A stretch of 64,000 nt of DNA, taken from contig JADJWG010000001.1 of the NCBI GenBank assembly GCA_016716475.1, forward strand, positions 62,001 to 126,000. The letters are read 5' to 3'. The notes under the pieces are model-generated. The model did no database searches. It was not told the DNA's origin and was given only the letters and a program-made list of their open reading frames with translations. Position numbers and translations under genes: made by a program. Positions 1 through 9,663 of this stretch are shown one piece after another (the first letter of the stretch is position 1; each line of letters begins with the position of its first letter). The stretch is from Phycisphaerales bacterium. Its GTDB lineage: Bacteria; Planctomycetota; Phycisphaerae; UBA1845; Fen-1342.

Positions 1-721
1 CTACGGCGTGCCGACTCTGGCGACGACGTTCGCAAGTGCCGCGGCCGTGGCCACGGGGGTGTCCGCCGTACGGCGGCTGAACGACGAAGATGCGCTGACC
101 ATGGTGTGGGCGGGCGATGGCGGGACCTATGATATTGGACTCGCCACCATTTCGGCCGCCGCAGAACGCAACGAGGACGTGCTTTATTTCTGCTACGACA
201 ACGAAATTTATGGTAACACCGGCGGGCAGCGCAGCAGCGCGACGCCGCAGGGTGTGAAGACGAGTACCACACCCCAGGGGAAGACCGAACAGAAGAAGGA
301 CATCATGGAAATCCTGGTGGCACACCGCATCCCGTATGCGGCGACGCTGTCGGTCGCGCACCGCGAGGATTTCCTGCGCAAGGTCCGGACTGCTCACCGC
401 CTGCGCGGATTCCGATTTCTGCTGATGCTTTCTCCTTGTCCGACGGGCTGGAAGTCGGAACCGGCCGAGAGTGTCGAGTTGATCCGCATCGCGACGCAAT
501 GCGGAGTGTACGCGCTGTACGAGGTGTTTGACGGGCGCCGTTACCGGATCAACGCCCGACCGGACGGCACACCGCTGGAACGCTACATGTCCACGCAGCG
601 GCGCTACCGGACGGACTTGCTCGATCTGGACCTGCTCACAGCGCTGGTGAACGAGAAGTGGGCCTACCTCGAAGCCCTGGAGCGGGCGTTCCCGGCCCGG
701 GTGGAGGATGGGGAGCGCTAG
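1..721 (+). CDS. porB: Pyruvate:ferredoxin oxidoreductase beta subunit (PorB-like), 5'-truncated
   Basis: Open from the window edge (first full codon at position 2), so the N-terminal part is missing; 239 residues are present. The protein carries the thiamine-diphosphate-binding half of pyruvate synthase beta subunits: a GDGG motif followed by YDIGL, then YDNEIYGNTGGQRS, the segment that holds the diphosphate and Mg2+ in this family. The downstream LSPCPTGW is also typical of PorB. The enzyme would oxidise pyruvate to acetyl-CoA and CO2 with ferredoxin as acceptor, in the cytoplasm. The alpha/gamma subunits would be expected upstream, outside the window. A related 2-oxoacid:ferredoxin oxidoreductase is possible, because substrate specificity cannot be read here. 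Confidence 0.88.
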   Translation, partial: YGVPTLATTFASAAAVATGVSAVRRLNDEDALTMVWAGDGGTYDIGLATISAAAERNEDVLYFCYDNEIYGNTGGQRSSATPQGVKTSTTPQGKTEQKKDIMEILVAHRIPYAATLSVAHREDFLRKVRTAHRLRGFRFLLMLSPCPTGWKSEPAESVELIRIATQCGVYALYEVFDGRRYRINARPDGTPLERYMSTQRRYRTDLLDLDLLTALVNEKWAYLEALERAFPARVEDGER

Positions 722-808
722 TCGAATCGGATGGGCACTCCGGCAGGGGTTGGGGCGGCAGGGACATCCGAGTTCCGATCACCGCCCAGGGGCTTTTCAC
801 TTGCGCCG

Positions 809-1408
809 TCAGTGCAGAAACACCAGCAGAGTCCCCGTGAGCAACGGCACGGTAACGTTGTCGTTCAGTTCAACCGGTCCGCAGCGCAGCGTAGGTGCGG
901 CTTCCACCACCGTGGCGAGCAGCGCCGCGCTGACCGCCGGTCCAAGTCGAAAATCGAGCAACCAGAGAATGGCGAAGGCCGCCAGAAAGAAAGCCGTGCT
1001 ACCCGCCCAGCTCTTTCCCAGAAACTGGCTGCGACCGTAACGTAATCCGATCAGCGATGCAGCCGTGTCGGCCACGCTCAGGATCAGCAGCACCGCGACT
1101 GCGATGAGCTGCGGAAAGAGGGCCACAGAGGCAAAAGCCGCCAGCAGCACATAGGTCGCACCCGAGACTCGTTGCCATTCGCGTGACCGCACCATGAAAC
1201 CGACTGTGGCGCGAAAGACCGTCGCGAAGGCGGAGTTGCTCAAGCGGGCCAGCTCCACCGCGATGGCGAAAAGGCAGCATGCCCCGAGGGCTGCCAGCAG
1301 CGTGCCGCGCGACCACTCCGCCAGCCAGTAGACCAGCGGGATCGCGGCGGATGACAGATGCAGCAGCTTCCGGCTGATTTCAGCCCGCCATGGCGTTGCC
1401 AGACCCAT
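809..1408 (-). CDS. Dolichol kinase / phosphatidate cytidylyltransferase-like membrane protein
   Basis: About 199 residues with roughly six hydrophobic segments. The N-terminal pattern is RKLLHL (compare the RKxxH start of bacterial dolichol-kinase/CTP-transferase relatives). A central segment LSVADTAASLIGLRYGRSQFLGKSWAGSTAFF resembles the D(x)AAxxG...GK(x)SxEG(S/T) signature of that superfamily, given here only as landmarks. It probably uses CTP to phosphorylate or activate a lipid alcohol at the membrane. I chose the ATG at 1408 because GGAG lies 6 nt upstream. An in-frame ATG at 1456 would add 16 residues with no clear ribosome site, and anything longer would overlap the divergent gene at 1557. 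Substrate unknown. Confidence 0.7.
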   Translation of the reverse strand: MGLATPWRAEISRKLLHLSSAAIPLVYWLAEWSRGTLLAALGACCLFAIAVELARLSNSAFATVFRATVGFMVRSREWQRVSGATYVLLAAFASVALFPQLIAVAVLLILSVADTAASLIGLRYGRSQFLGKSWAGSTAFFLAAFAILWLLDFRLGPAVSAALLATVVEAAPTLRCGPVELNDNVTVPLLTGTLLVFLH

Positions 1409-1556
1409 GCTCCACTCCACAAGGTTGACGGCGCGGTTCCCGCGGGCAAGATCCATTCTGAAAAACCCCGGAAAGTGTAACGCGATTCGGCGACCGGTAC
1501 CGCGACACCCGTCGCGCCGATTGCTATGCTCCCCATGATATGTGGGAGGATCCGCC

Positions 1557-1967
1557 GTGTGTCCGGTGTGCCGCGAGCCCATGATGGTGGTCGAGTTGCA
1601 GGGGGTGGAGCTTGATCATTGTCCGCAGTGCCACGGGACGTGGTTCGATTCTGGGGAGCTGGAGTTTCTGACCGAGGCGGCGGGCGCAGCGGAGACACGC
1701 CTGGGCAGCGCACTACTGACCGGGGTGGCCATAGCGGGTGCTGAACGGCGCTGCCCGCGGTGCCGACGCACCATGGCGGTGGTGCGGGTGGGAGCGCAAC
1801 CCCCGATCGAGGTGGATCGTTGTCGGCAGGGCCACGGAGTGTGGCTGGACGTCGGCGAGCTGGGCGGGCTTGTCCGGGCCTTCTCGGGGCCGTCCACGGA
1901 TGCGATCGCGAACTTCCTGGGAGACTTGTTTCGCCATGAACTCGGCGCTCGGGCGCAGGAGGATTAA
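1557..1967 (+). CDS. Tandem TFIIB-type zinc-finger protein
   Basis: A 136-residue protein made of two copies of the small bacterial zf-TFIIB domain. Copy 1 begins at the start codon (CPVC ... CPQCHGTWFDSGEL). Copy 2 is in the middle (CPRC ... CRQGHGVWLDVGEL); its second knuckle reads CRQGH rather than CxxC. The GTG start at 1557 is chosen because GGAGGA (1545-1550) sits 6 nt upstream. Earlier in-frame codons have no such site and would precede the first cysteine pair. The gene ends 3 nt before the lemA-like gene and is probably cotranscribed with it and with the M48 protease. Function of this family is unknown beyond zinc binding. Confidence 0.75.
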   Translation: MCPVCREPMMVVELQGVELDHCPQCHGTWFDSGELEFLTEAAGAAETRLGSALLTGVAIAGAERRCPRCRRTMAVVRVGAQPPIEVDRCRQGHGVWLDVGELGGLVRAFSGPSTDAIANFLGDLFRHELGARAQED

Positions 1968-1970
1968 CCG

Positions 1971-2555
1971 ATGTCTTTTGCACAGTTGGGACCGGTGCTG
2001 ATCACGCTGATGGTCGTCGTGGGTCTCGTGGTGCTCGTGCTGCTCTGGGTCGTTGCGATTTACAACGGCCTGGTGCGCCAGCGTAACGAGGTGAAGAACG
2101 CCTGGGCACAGATTGATGTGCAGCTCAAGCGGCGGCACGACCTGATTCCGAACCTCGTAGAGACCGTGAAGGGCTACGCGACACACGAGCGCGGCACGCT
2201 CGACGCCGTCATTTCGGCCCGCGCCAAGGCCGTGAACACACACGGCGTGGCGAATCAGGCGGTTGCCGAGGGCGAGCTGTCACAGGCACTCGGGCGGCTC
2301 ATGATGGTGGTGGAAAACTACCCCGACCTGAAGGCCAACCAGAACTTCCTCGCCTTGCAGGAGGAACTGACCAGCACGGAGAACCGCATCGGCTTCGCGC
2401 GACAGTTCTACAACGACTCGGTGATGAAGTACAACACAGTGATCGAGAGCTTCCCGCAGAACGTGGTGGCGGGCTCCTTCGGATTCCAACGTGCGGAGCA
2501 CTTCGAGTTACAGGATGCCGCACAGCGCGAAGCACCGCAGGTGAAGTTTTCGTAG
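1971..2555 (+). CDS. lemA: LemA family protein
   Basis: A 194-residue protein with one N-terminal membrane helix (about residues 7-30) followed by the conserved LemA start: YNGLVRQRNEVKNAWAQIDVQLKRRHDLIPNLV. The rest is predicted helical bundle, with the usual ENYPDLKANQNF and TENRIGFARQFYNDSV segments. LemA proteins sit with the N-terminus in the membrane; their biochemical role is not established. In many bacteria lemA is adjacent to a membrane M48/HtpX protease gene, as it is here (next gene starts 86 nt downstream), so the two probably act together. The length is normal for the family. Confidence 0.93.
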   Translation: MSFAQLGPVLITLMVVVGLVVLVLLWVVAIYNGLVRQRNEVKNAWAQIDVQLKRRHDLIPNLVETVKGYATHERGTLDAVISARAKAVNTHGVANQAVAEGELSQALGRLMMVVENYPDLKANQNFLALQEELTSTENRIGFARQFYNDSVMKYNTVIESFPQNVVAGSFGFQRAEHFELQDAAQREAPQVKFS

Positions 2556-2641
2556 CGGACAGGATGACCGCCCGAACCTCAGGCGCCGTTTCAGACGGGT
2601 TGCGGACCGTACGTCCGCAGCCCCGGTTGGGGTGAGGCCCC

Positions 2642-4213
2642 ATGTGGGAAGCGATTCGGAGTAACCAGCGGCGTTCCCTCTGGCTCATCGCCGTGATGGG
2701 CACACTGCTGGTTGCGCTCGGCATCGTGATAGGGCTCACCGTCGACATGGTCCTGCTTTTCAACCCGCTCCAGGCGGTAAAAACCGGGTTGGAGACCGGT
2801 CATGTCGCCACTTTCCAGGAGCAGCTCTGGGAGGCCCGGGGCAGCGCCTTGATCGGGGCCGGCATCGCCCTGCTGGTCTGGGGCCTATTGTACCTGTCGG
2901 CGGTCACCTCCGGCGACAGCATCCTGCTCTCCAGCGCACGAGCTCGCGAGATCCGGCGCGAGGATGCCCCCCAACTCTGGAACATCGTTGAGGAGATGAC
3001 CATCGCCGCTGGTCTCGGTCGGATGCCGCGGATCTTCATTATCGACGATGCCTCGCTGAACGCTTTCGCCGCGGGGTACGATCCGAACCGTGCGGCCGTC
3101 GCCGTCACCAGTGGGTTGCTCAAGTCGCTCAACCGTGACGAACTGCAAGGGGTCCTGGCCCACGAGATTGCGCATATCCGCAACCACGATGTTCGCTTCA
3201 TGACCCTCGCGGCCATCATGCTCGGCACGATCGTCATGTTGGCACATTTCCTGTTGCGGGCCATGTTCTACGGTGGGCAAGGCCGGCGCGGCTCCTCACG
3301 GCAGACCGGGGGCGGAGCTCAAATCCTCATGATCGCGGTGGCCCTGCTGTTCGCGATCCTGGCGCCGCTGCTGGCCCAGGTACTTTATTTCGCTACCTCG
3401 CGCCGGCGTGAGTACCTGGCGGATGCCTCGGCGGCCCGCTTTACGAGGTATCCGGAAGGGTTGGCGTCCGCGCTCGAGAAGATTCAGCGGCGCCCCGGCG
3501 TTGCGGCGGACACCAACCAAGCCGTTGCTCCCATGTTCATCATCAACCCGCTGCAGGCAGAGCGCAGTCTCGTGCGACTGTTCTCCACACACCCCCCAAC
3601 GGCAGAACGAATTCGCATTCTCCGGTCCATGTCCGGCGCGGGGTTCCAGGCCTACGAAGAGGCCTATCGGGCTGCCCGGAAATCCGGCCGCTGTATCGGC
3701 GCACAGACTCTGGCAGCCGAGTCGGATGCGGTGACGATCCGTACCGCTTCTGTCCAGACCGCGGAGGACACTCCCCTCTCTCGTGGTGAGGCCGTCGAAC
3801 GAGTGCTCGACCATGCACTTCCGTTTGTGGTGCTAACGTGTGGTTGTGGCACAAAACTGAAACTACCGCCGGGCTGGAAGCGACCGACGGCGGAGTGCCC
3901 GCGTTGTGGCCGCCAGCACGAGGTCCCCAAGGCCCAGACCGCCCAAGTCCTTGGGGTCGCAGCGGCGCTCGGTGTCGCTACCGCGGCTACCCGCGCTGCT
4001 GAAGCGGCCACACCGGCCGAAAGCCCGGCGAAGTCGGCCGCCGATCGGCCGGCTCGTTACACGCGCCGGGGTCGGGGGTGGGAATCGTTTCAATGCACGT
4101 GCGGACACCCGGTGCAACTCAGCCCGAATTTCACAGCCAGCACCATCGGCTGTCCGAAATGCCGGCGGCGGATTCAGATCATCGACGCTACCGCGGAAGC
4201 AAGCGGCACGTAA
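2642..4213 (+). CDS. M48-family membrane metalloprotease (HtpX-like) with two C-terminal zinc ribbons
   Basis: A 523-residue protein. Membrane helices lie near residues 14-40, 60-85 and, after the active site, 195-215 and 225-250. The zinc protease motif HEIAH is at residues 174-178, and the third ligand is the glutamate of SRRREYLADASAARF (about E257). This matches the HtpX/M48 fold, a membrane protease that degrades damaged membrane proteins. It is about 200 residues longer than HtpX. The extra C-terminal part holds two short zinc ribbons, C400/C402...C419/C422 and C485/C487...C504/C507, separated by an alanine-rich linker. These extensions may bind protein or nucleic-acid partners. It follows lemA, a common pairing. 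The annotated ATG follows a GTGAGGCCCC stretch with GAGG 5 nt upstream. Confidence 0.88.
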   Translation: MWEAIRSNQRRSLWLIAVMGTLLVALGIVIGLTVDMVLLFNPLQAVKTGLETGHVATFQEQLWEARGSALIGAGIALLVWGLLYLSAVTSGDSILLSSARAREIRREDAPQLWNIVEEMTIAAGLGRMPRIFIIDDASLNAFAAGYDPNRAAVAVTSGLLKSLNRDELQGVLAHEIAHIRNHDVRFMTLAAIMLGTIVMLAHFLLRAMFYGGQGRRGSSRQTGGGAQILMIAVALLFAILAPLLAQVLYFATSRRREYLADASAARFTRYPEGLASALEKIQRRPGVAADTNQAVAPMFIINPLQAERSLVRLFSTHPPTAERIRILRSMSGAGFQAYEEAYRAARKSGRCIGAQTLAAESDAVTIRTASVQTAEDTPLSRGEAVERVLDHALPFVVLTCGCGTKLKLPPGWKRPTAECPRCGRQHEVPKAQTAQVLGVAAALGVATAATRAAEAATPAESPAKSAADRPARYTRRGRGWESFQCTCGHPVQLSPNFTASTIGCPKCRRRIQIIDATAEASGT

Positions 4214-4308
4214 TCCTTGGTCCGGATGTGGCAGGGATGCCGTCCGGAGGATGACTTCCGGGCGGTCACTTTCCGAGATTCCGGTCGTGTTCTCTATCCG
4301 CCGGCGCT

Positions 4309-4335
4309 TTGCACATCAAGCCAGTCCGTTACAAT
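4309..4335 (+). promoter_or_regulatory. Possible sigma-70-like promoter of the beta-oxidation operon
   Basis: TACAAT at 4330-4335 resembles a -10 box, with TTGCAC at 4309-4314 as a weak -35 box. The spacer of 15 nt is short. It lies about 80 nt before the first acyl-CoA dehydrogenase in an otherwise empty 200-nt gap. Confidence 0.3.
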
Positions 4336-4415
4336 AGAGTCGCTCTTCATGCGTGCTCCTCACGTCGCACGCGTTTATGGAATTACGACTCAGCTCCGCG
4401 GGACGGATGCCGACT

Positions 4416-5579
4416 ATGGATTGGACGCTGCCGGAGGACCTCGTCGCATTGCGGGATGCCGTGCGACGTTATGCGACCGAAAGAATTCGGCCCAATGCCC
4501 GGGCCTGGGATCGTGAGCAGCACCTGCCGGACGAAGTCGTCGCGGAATTAGGCGCGCTGGGACTGCTTGGCGTGCTTACCCCCGAAGAATACGGGGGCTC
4601 GAAACACCACGAGCACGCTTACCTTGCGAACGCGGTGCTCATGGAGGAGATTGCACGGCAGGATGGCGCGGTGGCACTGTTGCTGGCCGCGCATAATGGG
4701 CTCTGCCTCTCACATCTCAACCTGGCGGCTTCGGAAGCACAGAAGCGGAAATACCTGCCCAAACTGGCAACGGGTGAATGGCTCGGGGCGTGGGGGCTGA
4801 CGGAACCGGGCTCGGGATCGGATGCCGCCGCACTCCAGACACGAGCCGAGCCGGACGGTGACGGCTGGCAACTGACCGGGAACAAGATCTTCATCACGAA
4901 CGCAAGCCGGGCACAGGTTTTCGTCGTCATGACCCGAACGGACGCCAGCCGCGGCGCCAAAGGTATTAGCGCTTTTCTCATCGAGCGCAACGACCCCGGG
5001 TTCGCGGTCGGCCCCAAGGAAGACAAGCTGGGCATGCGGGCGAGTGATACGTGCCCGCTCGAGCTGGACGGTGTACGGTGCGGGCCGGAGCGACTGGTCG
5101 GAGCCCTGAACCAGGGATACGTCGATGCGCTGCGGGTACTGGAGCGTGGCCGAGTGGGAATCGCGGCCCTGTCCGTTGGCTTGGCGCGCGGCGCAGTCGA
5201 GGAGGCCTTGGCGTATGCTCACCAGCGGGTGGCCTTCGGCAAGTCGATCTTCGATCTCCAGGCGGTGCAGTTCATGCTGGCGGACATGGTGACGGAGCTG
5301 GAGGCGGCCCGCGCGCTGGTGTACGACGCCGCTACGACGCTCGATCGCGGTGAGGATGCGCGGCAGAAGGCCTCGCTCGCCAAGCTCTACGCCAGCGAAA
5401 TGGCAACTCAGGTGGCCCTCCGAGCCCTCCAGATTCATGGCGGCTACGGCTACACGAAGGATGTACCCGTCGAGCGCTACCTGCGCGATGCGAAACTGTG
5501 CGAGATTGGTGAGGGCAGCAGCGAGGTGCAGCGCATCATCATTGCGCGTCAACTCCTTGCAGGGCAGATGCCCGGCTGA
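4416..5579 (+). CDS. Acyl-CoA dehydrogenase 1
   Basis: A 387-residue FAD enzyme that removes hydrogens at C2-C3 of acyl-CoA and passes electrons to electron-transfer flavoprotein. Family landmarks: YGGS near residue 55; the FAD/substrate segment [15 protein letters not shown] (about residues 128-142); the LGMRASDT turn; and the C-terminal [34 protein letters not shown], whose EG element aligns with the catalytic glutamate of short/medium-chain enzymes. The ATG at 4416 matches the usual N-terminus (MDW.LPED). In-frame codons up to 4353 would add residues that do not look like the family. It is the first gene of a four-gene beta-oxidation operon. Chain-length specificity is not readable. Confidence 0.92.
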   Translation: MDWTLPEDLVALRDAVRRYATERIRPNARAWDREQHLPDEVVAELGALGLLGVLTPEEYGGSKHHEHAYLANAVLMEEIARQDGAVALLLAAHNGLCLSHLNLAASEAQKRKYLPKLATGEWLGAWGLTEPGSGSDAAALQTRAEPDGDGWQLTGNKIFITNASRAQVFVVMTRTDASRGAKGISAFLIERNDPGFAVGPKEDKLGMRASDTCPLELDGVRCGPERLVGALNQGYVDALRVLERGRVGIAALSVGLARGAVEEALAYAHQRVAFGKSIFDLQAVQFMLADMVTELEAARALVYDAATTLDRGEDARQKASLAKLYASEMATQVALRALQIHGGYGYTKDVPVERYLRDAKLCEIGEGSSEVQRIIIARQLLAGQMPG

Positions 5580-5605
5580 GCTACGGACGACCGCGGAGGA
5601 TCACG

Positions 5606-6769
5606 GTGGATTTCCGGCTGACCGAAGATCACCAGCAACTGCGGAACATGCTTCGCGAGTTCTGCCTACGGGAGATTGCGCCACGGGCCGCCACCCGCGA
5701 CCAGGAAGGCCGGTTCGAACCCGGCCTGGTGCAGAAGCTTGGAGAACTCGGGTTATTCGGGCTCTACGTCCCCGAGGAGTACGGCGGCGCGGGCATGGAC
5801 GTCGTCGGCTACATCGTCGCAATCGAAGAACTGTCGCGGGCTTGTGCGGCCACGGGGATCCTTGTCTCCGCCCATCATTCCCTATGCGTCGATCCGATCC
5901 TGCACTTCGGGACCGCTGCGCAGAAGCGCACGTACCTGCCCAAGCTGGCCGCGGGCGAATGGATCGGCTGCCTCTCACTGACCGAACCCGGCAGCGGCAG
6001 TGATGCCGGAGCCGCCCGTTGCATGGCCGTGGAGAAGGACGGCGGCTGGGTCATCAACGGAACAAAGAACTTCGTCACCAACGGTGGTGAGGCGGATGTC
6101 ATTCTCCTGCTGGCGGTGACCGACCCCGGACACCCCCGGCACCGCATGTCGGCCTTCATCGTTGAGAAGAATACGCCCGGTTGCCAGGTCGGCAAGCTCG
6201 AGAAGAAGCTCGGCATCCGGGCCAGCAGCACCGCCGAGATCGTCTTCGAGAACTGTTTCTTGCCGGGCACGGCGCTGGTGGGGGAGCGCGGCCGGGGATT
6301 GAGCATTGCGCTGGCTACCCTCGACGGCGGGCGGATCGGAGTCGCCGCGCAGGCCGTTGGCATTTCACAGGCGGCGCTCGACGCCGCGACGGAGTACGCG
6401 AACACGCGAGTGCAGTTTGGCGAGACCATCGGCATGTTCCAGGCGATCCAGTGGAAGCTGGCGAACATGGCGATGGGGATTCAGGCGGCCCGTTTACTGA
6501 TGCACCGGGCCGCGTGGCTCAAGGCGACCGGCCGCCCCTACAGCGGTGAGGCGGCGATGGCCAAATTACTGGCGAGCGAAACGTCGAGCCGTGTGTGCGG
6601 CTGGGCGCTGCAGGTCTTCGGCGGCTACGGCTATTGCCAGGACTACCCGGTGGAGCGCTTGCTGCGTGATGCCCGCATTACGGAACTGTACGAGGGCACG
6701 AGCGAGATCCAGCGGCTCGTGCTGGCGCGGCGCATGCAGGAGCCGGACTGGATCCTCCGTGATTTCTGA
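5606..6769 (+). CDS. Acyl-CoA dehydrogenase 2 (short-chain/butyryl-CoA type)
   Basis: A 387-residue acyl-CoA dehydrogenase, a paralogue of the preceding gene, starting 26 nt after it. The GTG at 5606 has GGAGGA (5595-5600) 5 nt upstream. Landmarks: EYGGAGMD near residue 55; [15 protein letters not shown] as FAD-contacting segment; [15 protein letters not shown]; and the C-terminal [32 protein letters not shown], where the E of YEGTSEIQ aligns with the catalytic base of butyryl-CoA dehydrogenase. Two paralogues side by side suggest different chain-length ranges or a branched-chain substrate for one of them. Electron-transfer flavoprotein genes are not in this window. Confidence 0.93.
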   Translation: MDFRLTEDHQQLRNMLREFCLREIAPRAATRDQEGRFEPGLVQKLGELGLFGLYVPEEYGGAGMDVVGYIVAIEELSRACAATGILVSAHHSLCVDPILHFGTAAQKRTYLPKLAAGEWIGCLSLTEPGSGSDAGAARCMAVEKDGGWVINGTKNFVTNGGEADVILLLAVTDPGHPRHRMSAFIVEKNTPGCQVGKLEKKLGIRASSTAEIVFENCFLPGTALVGERGRGLSIALATLDGGRIGVAAQAVGISQAALDAATEYANTRVQFGETIGMFQAIQWKLANMAMGIQAARLLMHRAAWLKATGRPYSGEAAMAKLLASETSSRVCGWALQVFGGYGYCQDYPVERLLRDARITELYEGTSEIQRLVLARRMQEPDWILRDF

Positions 6770-6819
6770 GAGCCGGGGAGTGGCCTGGCGCAACCGCAGC
6801 GGCAAGGAGGTTGACGGCC

Positions 6820-7686
6820 GTGAATCTGCACACGCATGTCGAGAAGGTGGCCGTCATCGGCACCGGCACGATGGGTAGTGGCATCGCACAAACGTTCGCA
6901 CAGGCGGGCTTCGCCGTCACGCTGGTGGACAGCGCGCCACAGGCGATCGAGCGGGCCCTGACCGGTATCGGGCAGTCACTCCAGAAACTCCTGCAGAAGG
7001 AGCGGCTCAGCGCGGGGGAGGCCGAGGCGACGCGGGCGCGCCTGCGCCCTGGAACGCTCGCCGACGCGGCCGGGACGGACTTCATCGTGGAGGCGGTGTT
7101 CGAGGATCTCGGCATCAAGCGTGAGTTATGGAGCGCTCTGGGGCGAAGCGCCGCGCCGGATCGTATTTTTGCCAGCAACACGAGCAGCATCTCGATCAGC
7201 GAACTGGGCGTAGCCAGCGGACGGCCGGCCCAGTTCGTGGGTATGCACTTCTTTAATCCGGTTCCGTTGATGCGGCTGGTTGAAGTGGTCGTGGGCCTCC
7301 GCACAACCGAACCGGTGGTGGCGTTCACCTGTGAACTCGCCGAAAAACTCGGAAAAACTCCGCTGCGCGTGAAGGATCACCCCGGCTTCGTCAGCAACCG
7401 CGTCCTGATGCCACTGGTCAACGAGGCGATCGCATGCTTTGCCGATGGGGTCGCGGATGCGGCTACCATCGACGAGGTCATGAAGCTGGGCTGTGCACAC
7501 ACGATGGGGCCGCTCGCTACCGCGGACTTGATCGGCCTCGACGTGTGCCTGCACATCATGGAAGTGCTGCATCGCGATCTCGGCGAGGATCGTTATCGGC
7601 CGCATCCGCTGCTGCGCACCATGGTGCGTGGCGGGGTCCTGGGTCGGAAGTCGGGCCAGGGCTTTTTCGATTACCCCCAACGTTAG
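6820..7686 (+). CDS. 3-hydroxyacyl-CoA (3-hydroxybutyryl-CoA) dehydrogenase
   Basis: A 288-residue single-domain NAD(P)-dependent dehydrogenase that interconverts 3-hydroxyacyl-CoA and 3-oxoacyl-CoA. The Rossmann motif [15 protein letters not shown] begins near residue 10. Other landmarks are [11 protein letters not shown], the catalytic-histidine region [18 protein letters not shown], and [18 protein letters not shown]. The C-terminal [17 protein letters not shown] and [11 protein letters not shown] complete the family pattern. The GTG at 6820 is preferred because AAGGAGG (6804-6810) lies 9 nt upstream. It continues the beta-oxidation operon, 50 nt after acyl-CoA dehydrogenase 2. Confidence 0.93.
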   Translation: MNLHTHVEKVAVIGTGTMGSGIAQTFAQAGFAVTLVDSAPQAIERALTGIGQSLQKLLQKERLSAGEAEATRARLRPGTLADAAGTDFIVEAVFEDLGIKRELWSALGRSAAPDRIFASNTSSISISELGVASGRPAQFVGMHFFNPVPLMRLVEVVVGLRTTEPVVAFTCELAEKLGKTPLRVKDHPGFVSNRVLMPLVNEAIACFADGVADAATIDEVMKLGCAHTMGPLATADLIGLDVCLHIMEVLHRDLGEDRYRPHPLLRTMVRGGVLGRKSGQGFFDYPQR

Positions 7687-7698
7687 CAGGTATTGCGC

Positions 7699-8481
7699 AT
7701 GTCTCACGAGAAATCCCACACTGAAGTGCACTTCGAGCGAACCGGCGATGTGGCTACGATTCTGTTTCGTTCGGAAACCGGCCTCAATATCTTTTCATCA
7801 CGCGTCATCGGAGCGCTCGGCACGATCGTCGAACGTCTGGCGACGGATGCGCGGGCGCGCTTCGTGGTGATTCGAGGCGAGGGCAAGGTGTTCCTCGCCG
7901 GGGCGGACATCGCCGAGATGAGCCGCTTCAGCGAGGATCAGGGGCTGGCTTTTGCGACGCACGGTCACAACGTCTTCAATGCCCTCGAGGCCCTCCCGCA
8001 ACCGACATTCGCGGCCATGAATGGGCACGCCATGGGCGGAGGGTGCGAGATGGCGCTGGCTTGCGATTTCCGCCTGTTGGTGGCGGGGGCGATGATCGGC
8101 CAACCGGAGGTGCGCCTCGGGCTCATCCCGGGCTGGGGAGGCACGCAGCGTTTGCCGCGTACGGTGGGACTCGGTGCAGCCAAGCGCATGCTATACAGCG
8201 GGGAACCCATTTCGGCGGAAGAGGCGCTGCGTATCGGGCTGGTCGACGAGATCGTGCCCGCTGCGGAACAGTTGGACGCAGTACTGCGCACCTGGTTTGA
8301 CCGGCTCGCGCCGGCGGCACCGACGGCCATCACGCGGATCAAGCGAACGTTGCGCGCCCGCGACGAGATCGGCGAATTCGCGAAGTGCTTCATCTGCTCC
8401 GATGCAAAAGAAGGTCTGACAGCGTTTCAGGCCAAGCGGCCACCAACATGGGCACAGTGGAACTGCGAGCCGTCGGAATAG
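7699..8481 (+). CDS. Enoyl-CoA hydratase/isomerase family protein
   Basis: A 260-residue crotonase-fold protein that would hydrate 2-enoyl-CoA to 3-hydroxyacyl-CoA, the step before the dehydrogenase encoded upstream. Landmarks are the CoA-binding/oxyanion segment KVFLAGADIAEM, the GHAMGGGCEMALACDF loop with the first catalytic glutamate position, and QPEVRLGLIPGWGGTQRLPR with the second. It starts 12 nt after the previous gene and is the last gene of the operon; a hairpin follows (8671-8703). No thiolase is present in the operon, so the final cleavage enzyme must be encoded elsewhere. Isomerase activity instead of hydratase cannot be excluded. Confidence 0.92.
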   Translation: MSHEKSHTEVHFERTGDVATILFRSETGLNIFSSRVIGALGTIVERLATDARARFVVIRGEGKVFLAGADIAEMSRFSEDQGLAFATHGHNVFNALEALPQPTFAAMNGHAMGGGCEMALACDFRLLVAGAMIGQPEVRLGLIPGWGGTQRLPRTVGLGAAKRMLYSGEPISAEEALRIGLVDEIVPAAEQLDAVLRTWFDRLAPAAPTAITRIKRTLRARDEIGEFAKCFICSDAKEGLTAFQAKRPPTWAQWNCEPSE

Positions 8482-8670
8482 CCGGACGGGCACGCGTACT
8501 GCACCCAGGGTCGCGCCACCCCGCAGCCGGTTCCAGTCGGTCTTGCGCGGATTCGTCGTGCGGCCTGGGTTGTATCTACCCCATGACCGATCTTCCCTTT
8601 GGGAGAAGTTGGTATAGGGGCGTTTTTCAACCGCTTCATGACCCTCTCCCCCTGCCCCACTCAGCATGGG

Positions 8671-8703
8671 AGGTGGGCGGTGATAGCTTACTGTCGCCCA
8701 CCT
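8671..8703. terminator. Bidirectional hairpin between convergent genes
   Basis: AGGTGGGCG (8671-8679) pairs perfectly with CGCCCACCT (8695-8703) around a 15-nt loop, between the end of the beta-oxidation operon and the end of pyrF, whose stop codon overlaps the stem. There is no U-tract, so if it terminates it may not be a classical intrinsic terminator. Confidence 0.55.
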
Positions 8704-9634
8704 ACCGTTGCATGATCCCGGCTACATCCGCGCCGAACGTTTCCGCGGCAGCGTGGATCGCTGCACGCCAGTCGGCTCCATAGCGCTCGCGCGCGGTGGA
8801 AGTCTGGTATGCATAGATCACGGAGCGAGAGGCGTTTACCACGGCGCCAGTCCCATCCCTGCGGAAGCATGCCCGACAGTCGTCCGCGGTCCCGCCCTGC
8901 GCTCCATAACCCGGCACGAGCCAGGGGGTGTGTGGCATCGCGGCGCGCAACTCGGCCGTGCTCTGCCGGTCCTTCGGGGCCACTACCGCACCGACGCACG
9001 ACCAGCCGCACTGCCCCACCAGGTCCGGCGCCTGGCCCCAGCGATGCACCAGGTTGGCCATGTGCTGGTAGAAACGCGCCCCAACGGCGTCTGAACCGGC
9101 GTAGAAATCATGCACCTCGTCCGCTTTCGGCTCCGAAGGCCGCACCAGGACGTAGACTCCACGTCCGGTGCGGCGCGCGATCTCGACAAACGGCTGCACC
9201 GCGTTCTCACCGAGGTAGCCCGCGAGCGTGACGGCATCGGGCACGGCGCCTTCATCCGTCGCGGCCGGCGTTTCAAAGTGCCCGCGGGCGTACAACTCCG
9301 CGGTGGAGCCGATGTCGCCGCGCTTGATGTCGCCAATCACCAGCAGTCCGCGCTGTTGGGCGTAAGCGACACTCCGAAAGTAAGCTGCGAGGCCCGGGCC
9401 GCGGAACGCTTCGAAAAACCCGACGTTGAGCTTCACCGCTGGAACGAGCCCCGCAACCGCGTCGACCACGGCGCCGGAGAACCGCTCCACCGCCACGGCG
9501 GCCGCGCCTGTGGTGGCGGTGGTGGGGCGCAACTCCTCCGGGAGCTTCTCAAGCACGGGATCTATTCCGACCACCGCCGCCGTTCCGCACCGCTGACAGG
9601 CCGCCTGCAACCGGTCGGCGAAGTGTTCCGCCAT
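8702..9634 (-). CDS. pyrF: Orotidine 5'-phosphate decarboxylase, subfamily 2
   Basis: A 310-residue TIM-barrel enzyme that decarboxylates OMP to UMP, the last step of pyrimidine synthesis. The long form (about 270-310 residues) with VVGIDPVLEKLP at the N-terminus is characteristic of the type-2 subfamily. The first catalytic lysine region is AVKLNVGFFEAF, and the active-site Asp-Lys-Asp array is GDIKRGDIGSTA. VTLAGYLGENAVQPF and LVPGYGAQGG are phosphate-binding loops. The ATG at 9634 is chosen because GGAAGG lies 3 nt upstream in the minus direction; the in-frame ATG at 9652 has no site. It is transcribed in the same direction as the peroxiredoxin upstream, 29 nt away. Confidence 0.93.
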   Translation of the reverse strand: MAEHFADRLQAACQRCGTAAVVGIDPVLEKLPEELRPTTATTGAAAVAVERFSGAVVDAVAGLVPAVKLNVGFFEAFRGPGLAAYFRSVAYAQQRGLLVIGDIKRGDIGSTAELYARGHFETPAATDEGAVPDAVTLAGYLGENAVQPFVEIARRTGRGVYVLVRPSEPKADEVHDFYAGSDAVGARFYQHMANLVHRWGQAPDLVGQCGWSCVGAVVAPKDRQSTAELRAAMPHTPWLVPGYGAQGGTADDCRACFRRDGTGAVVNASRSVIYAYQTSTARERYGADWRAAIHAAAETFGADVAGIMQR

Positions 9635-9663
9635 GCCCTTCCTTTCATGCACGCACGAGAAGA

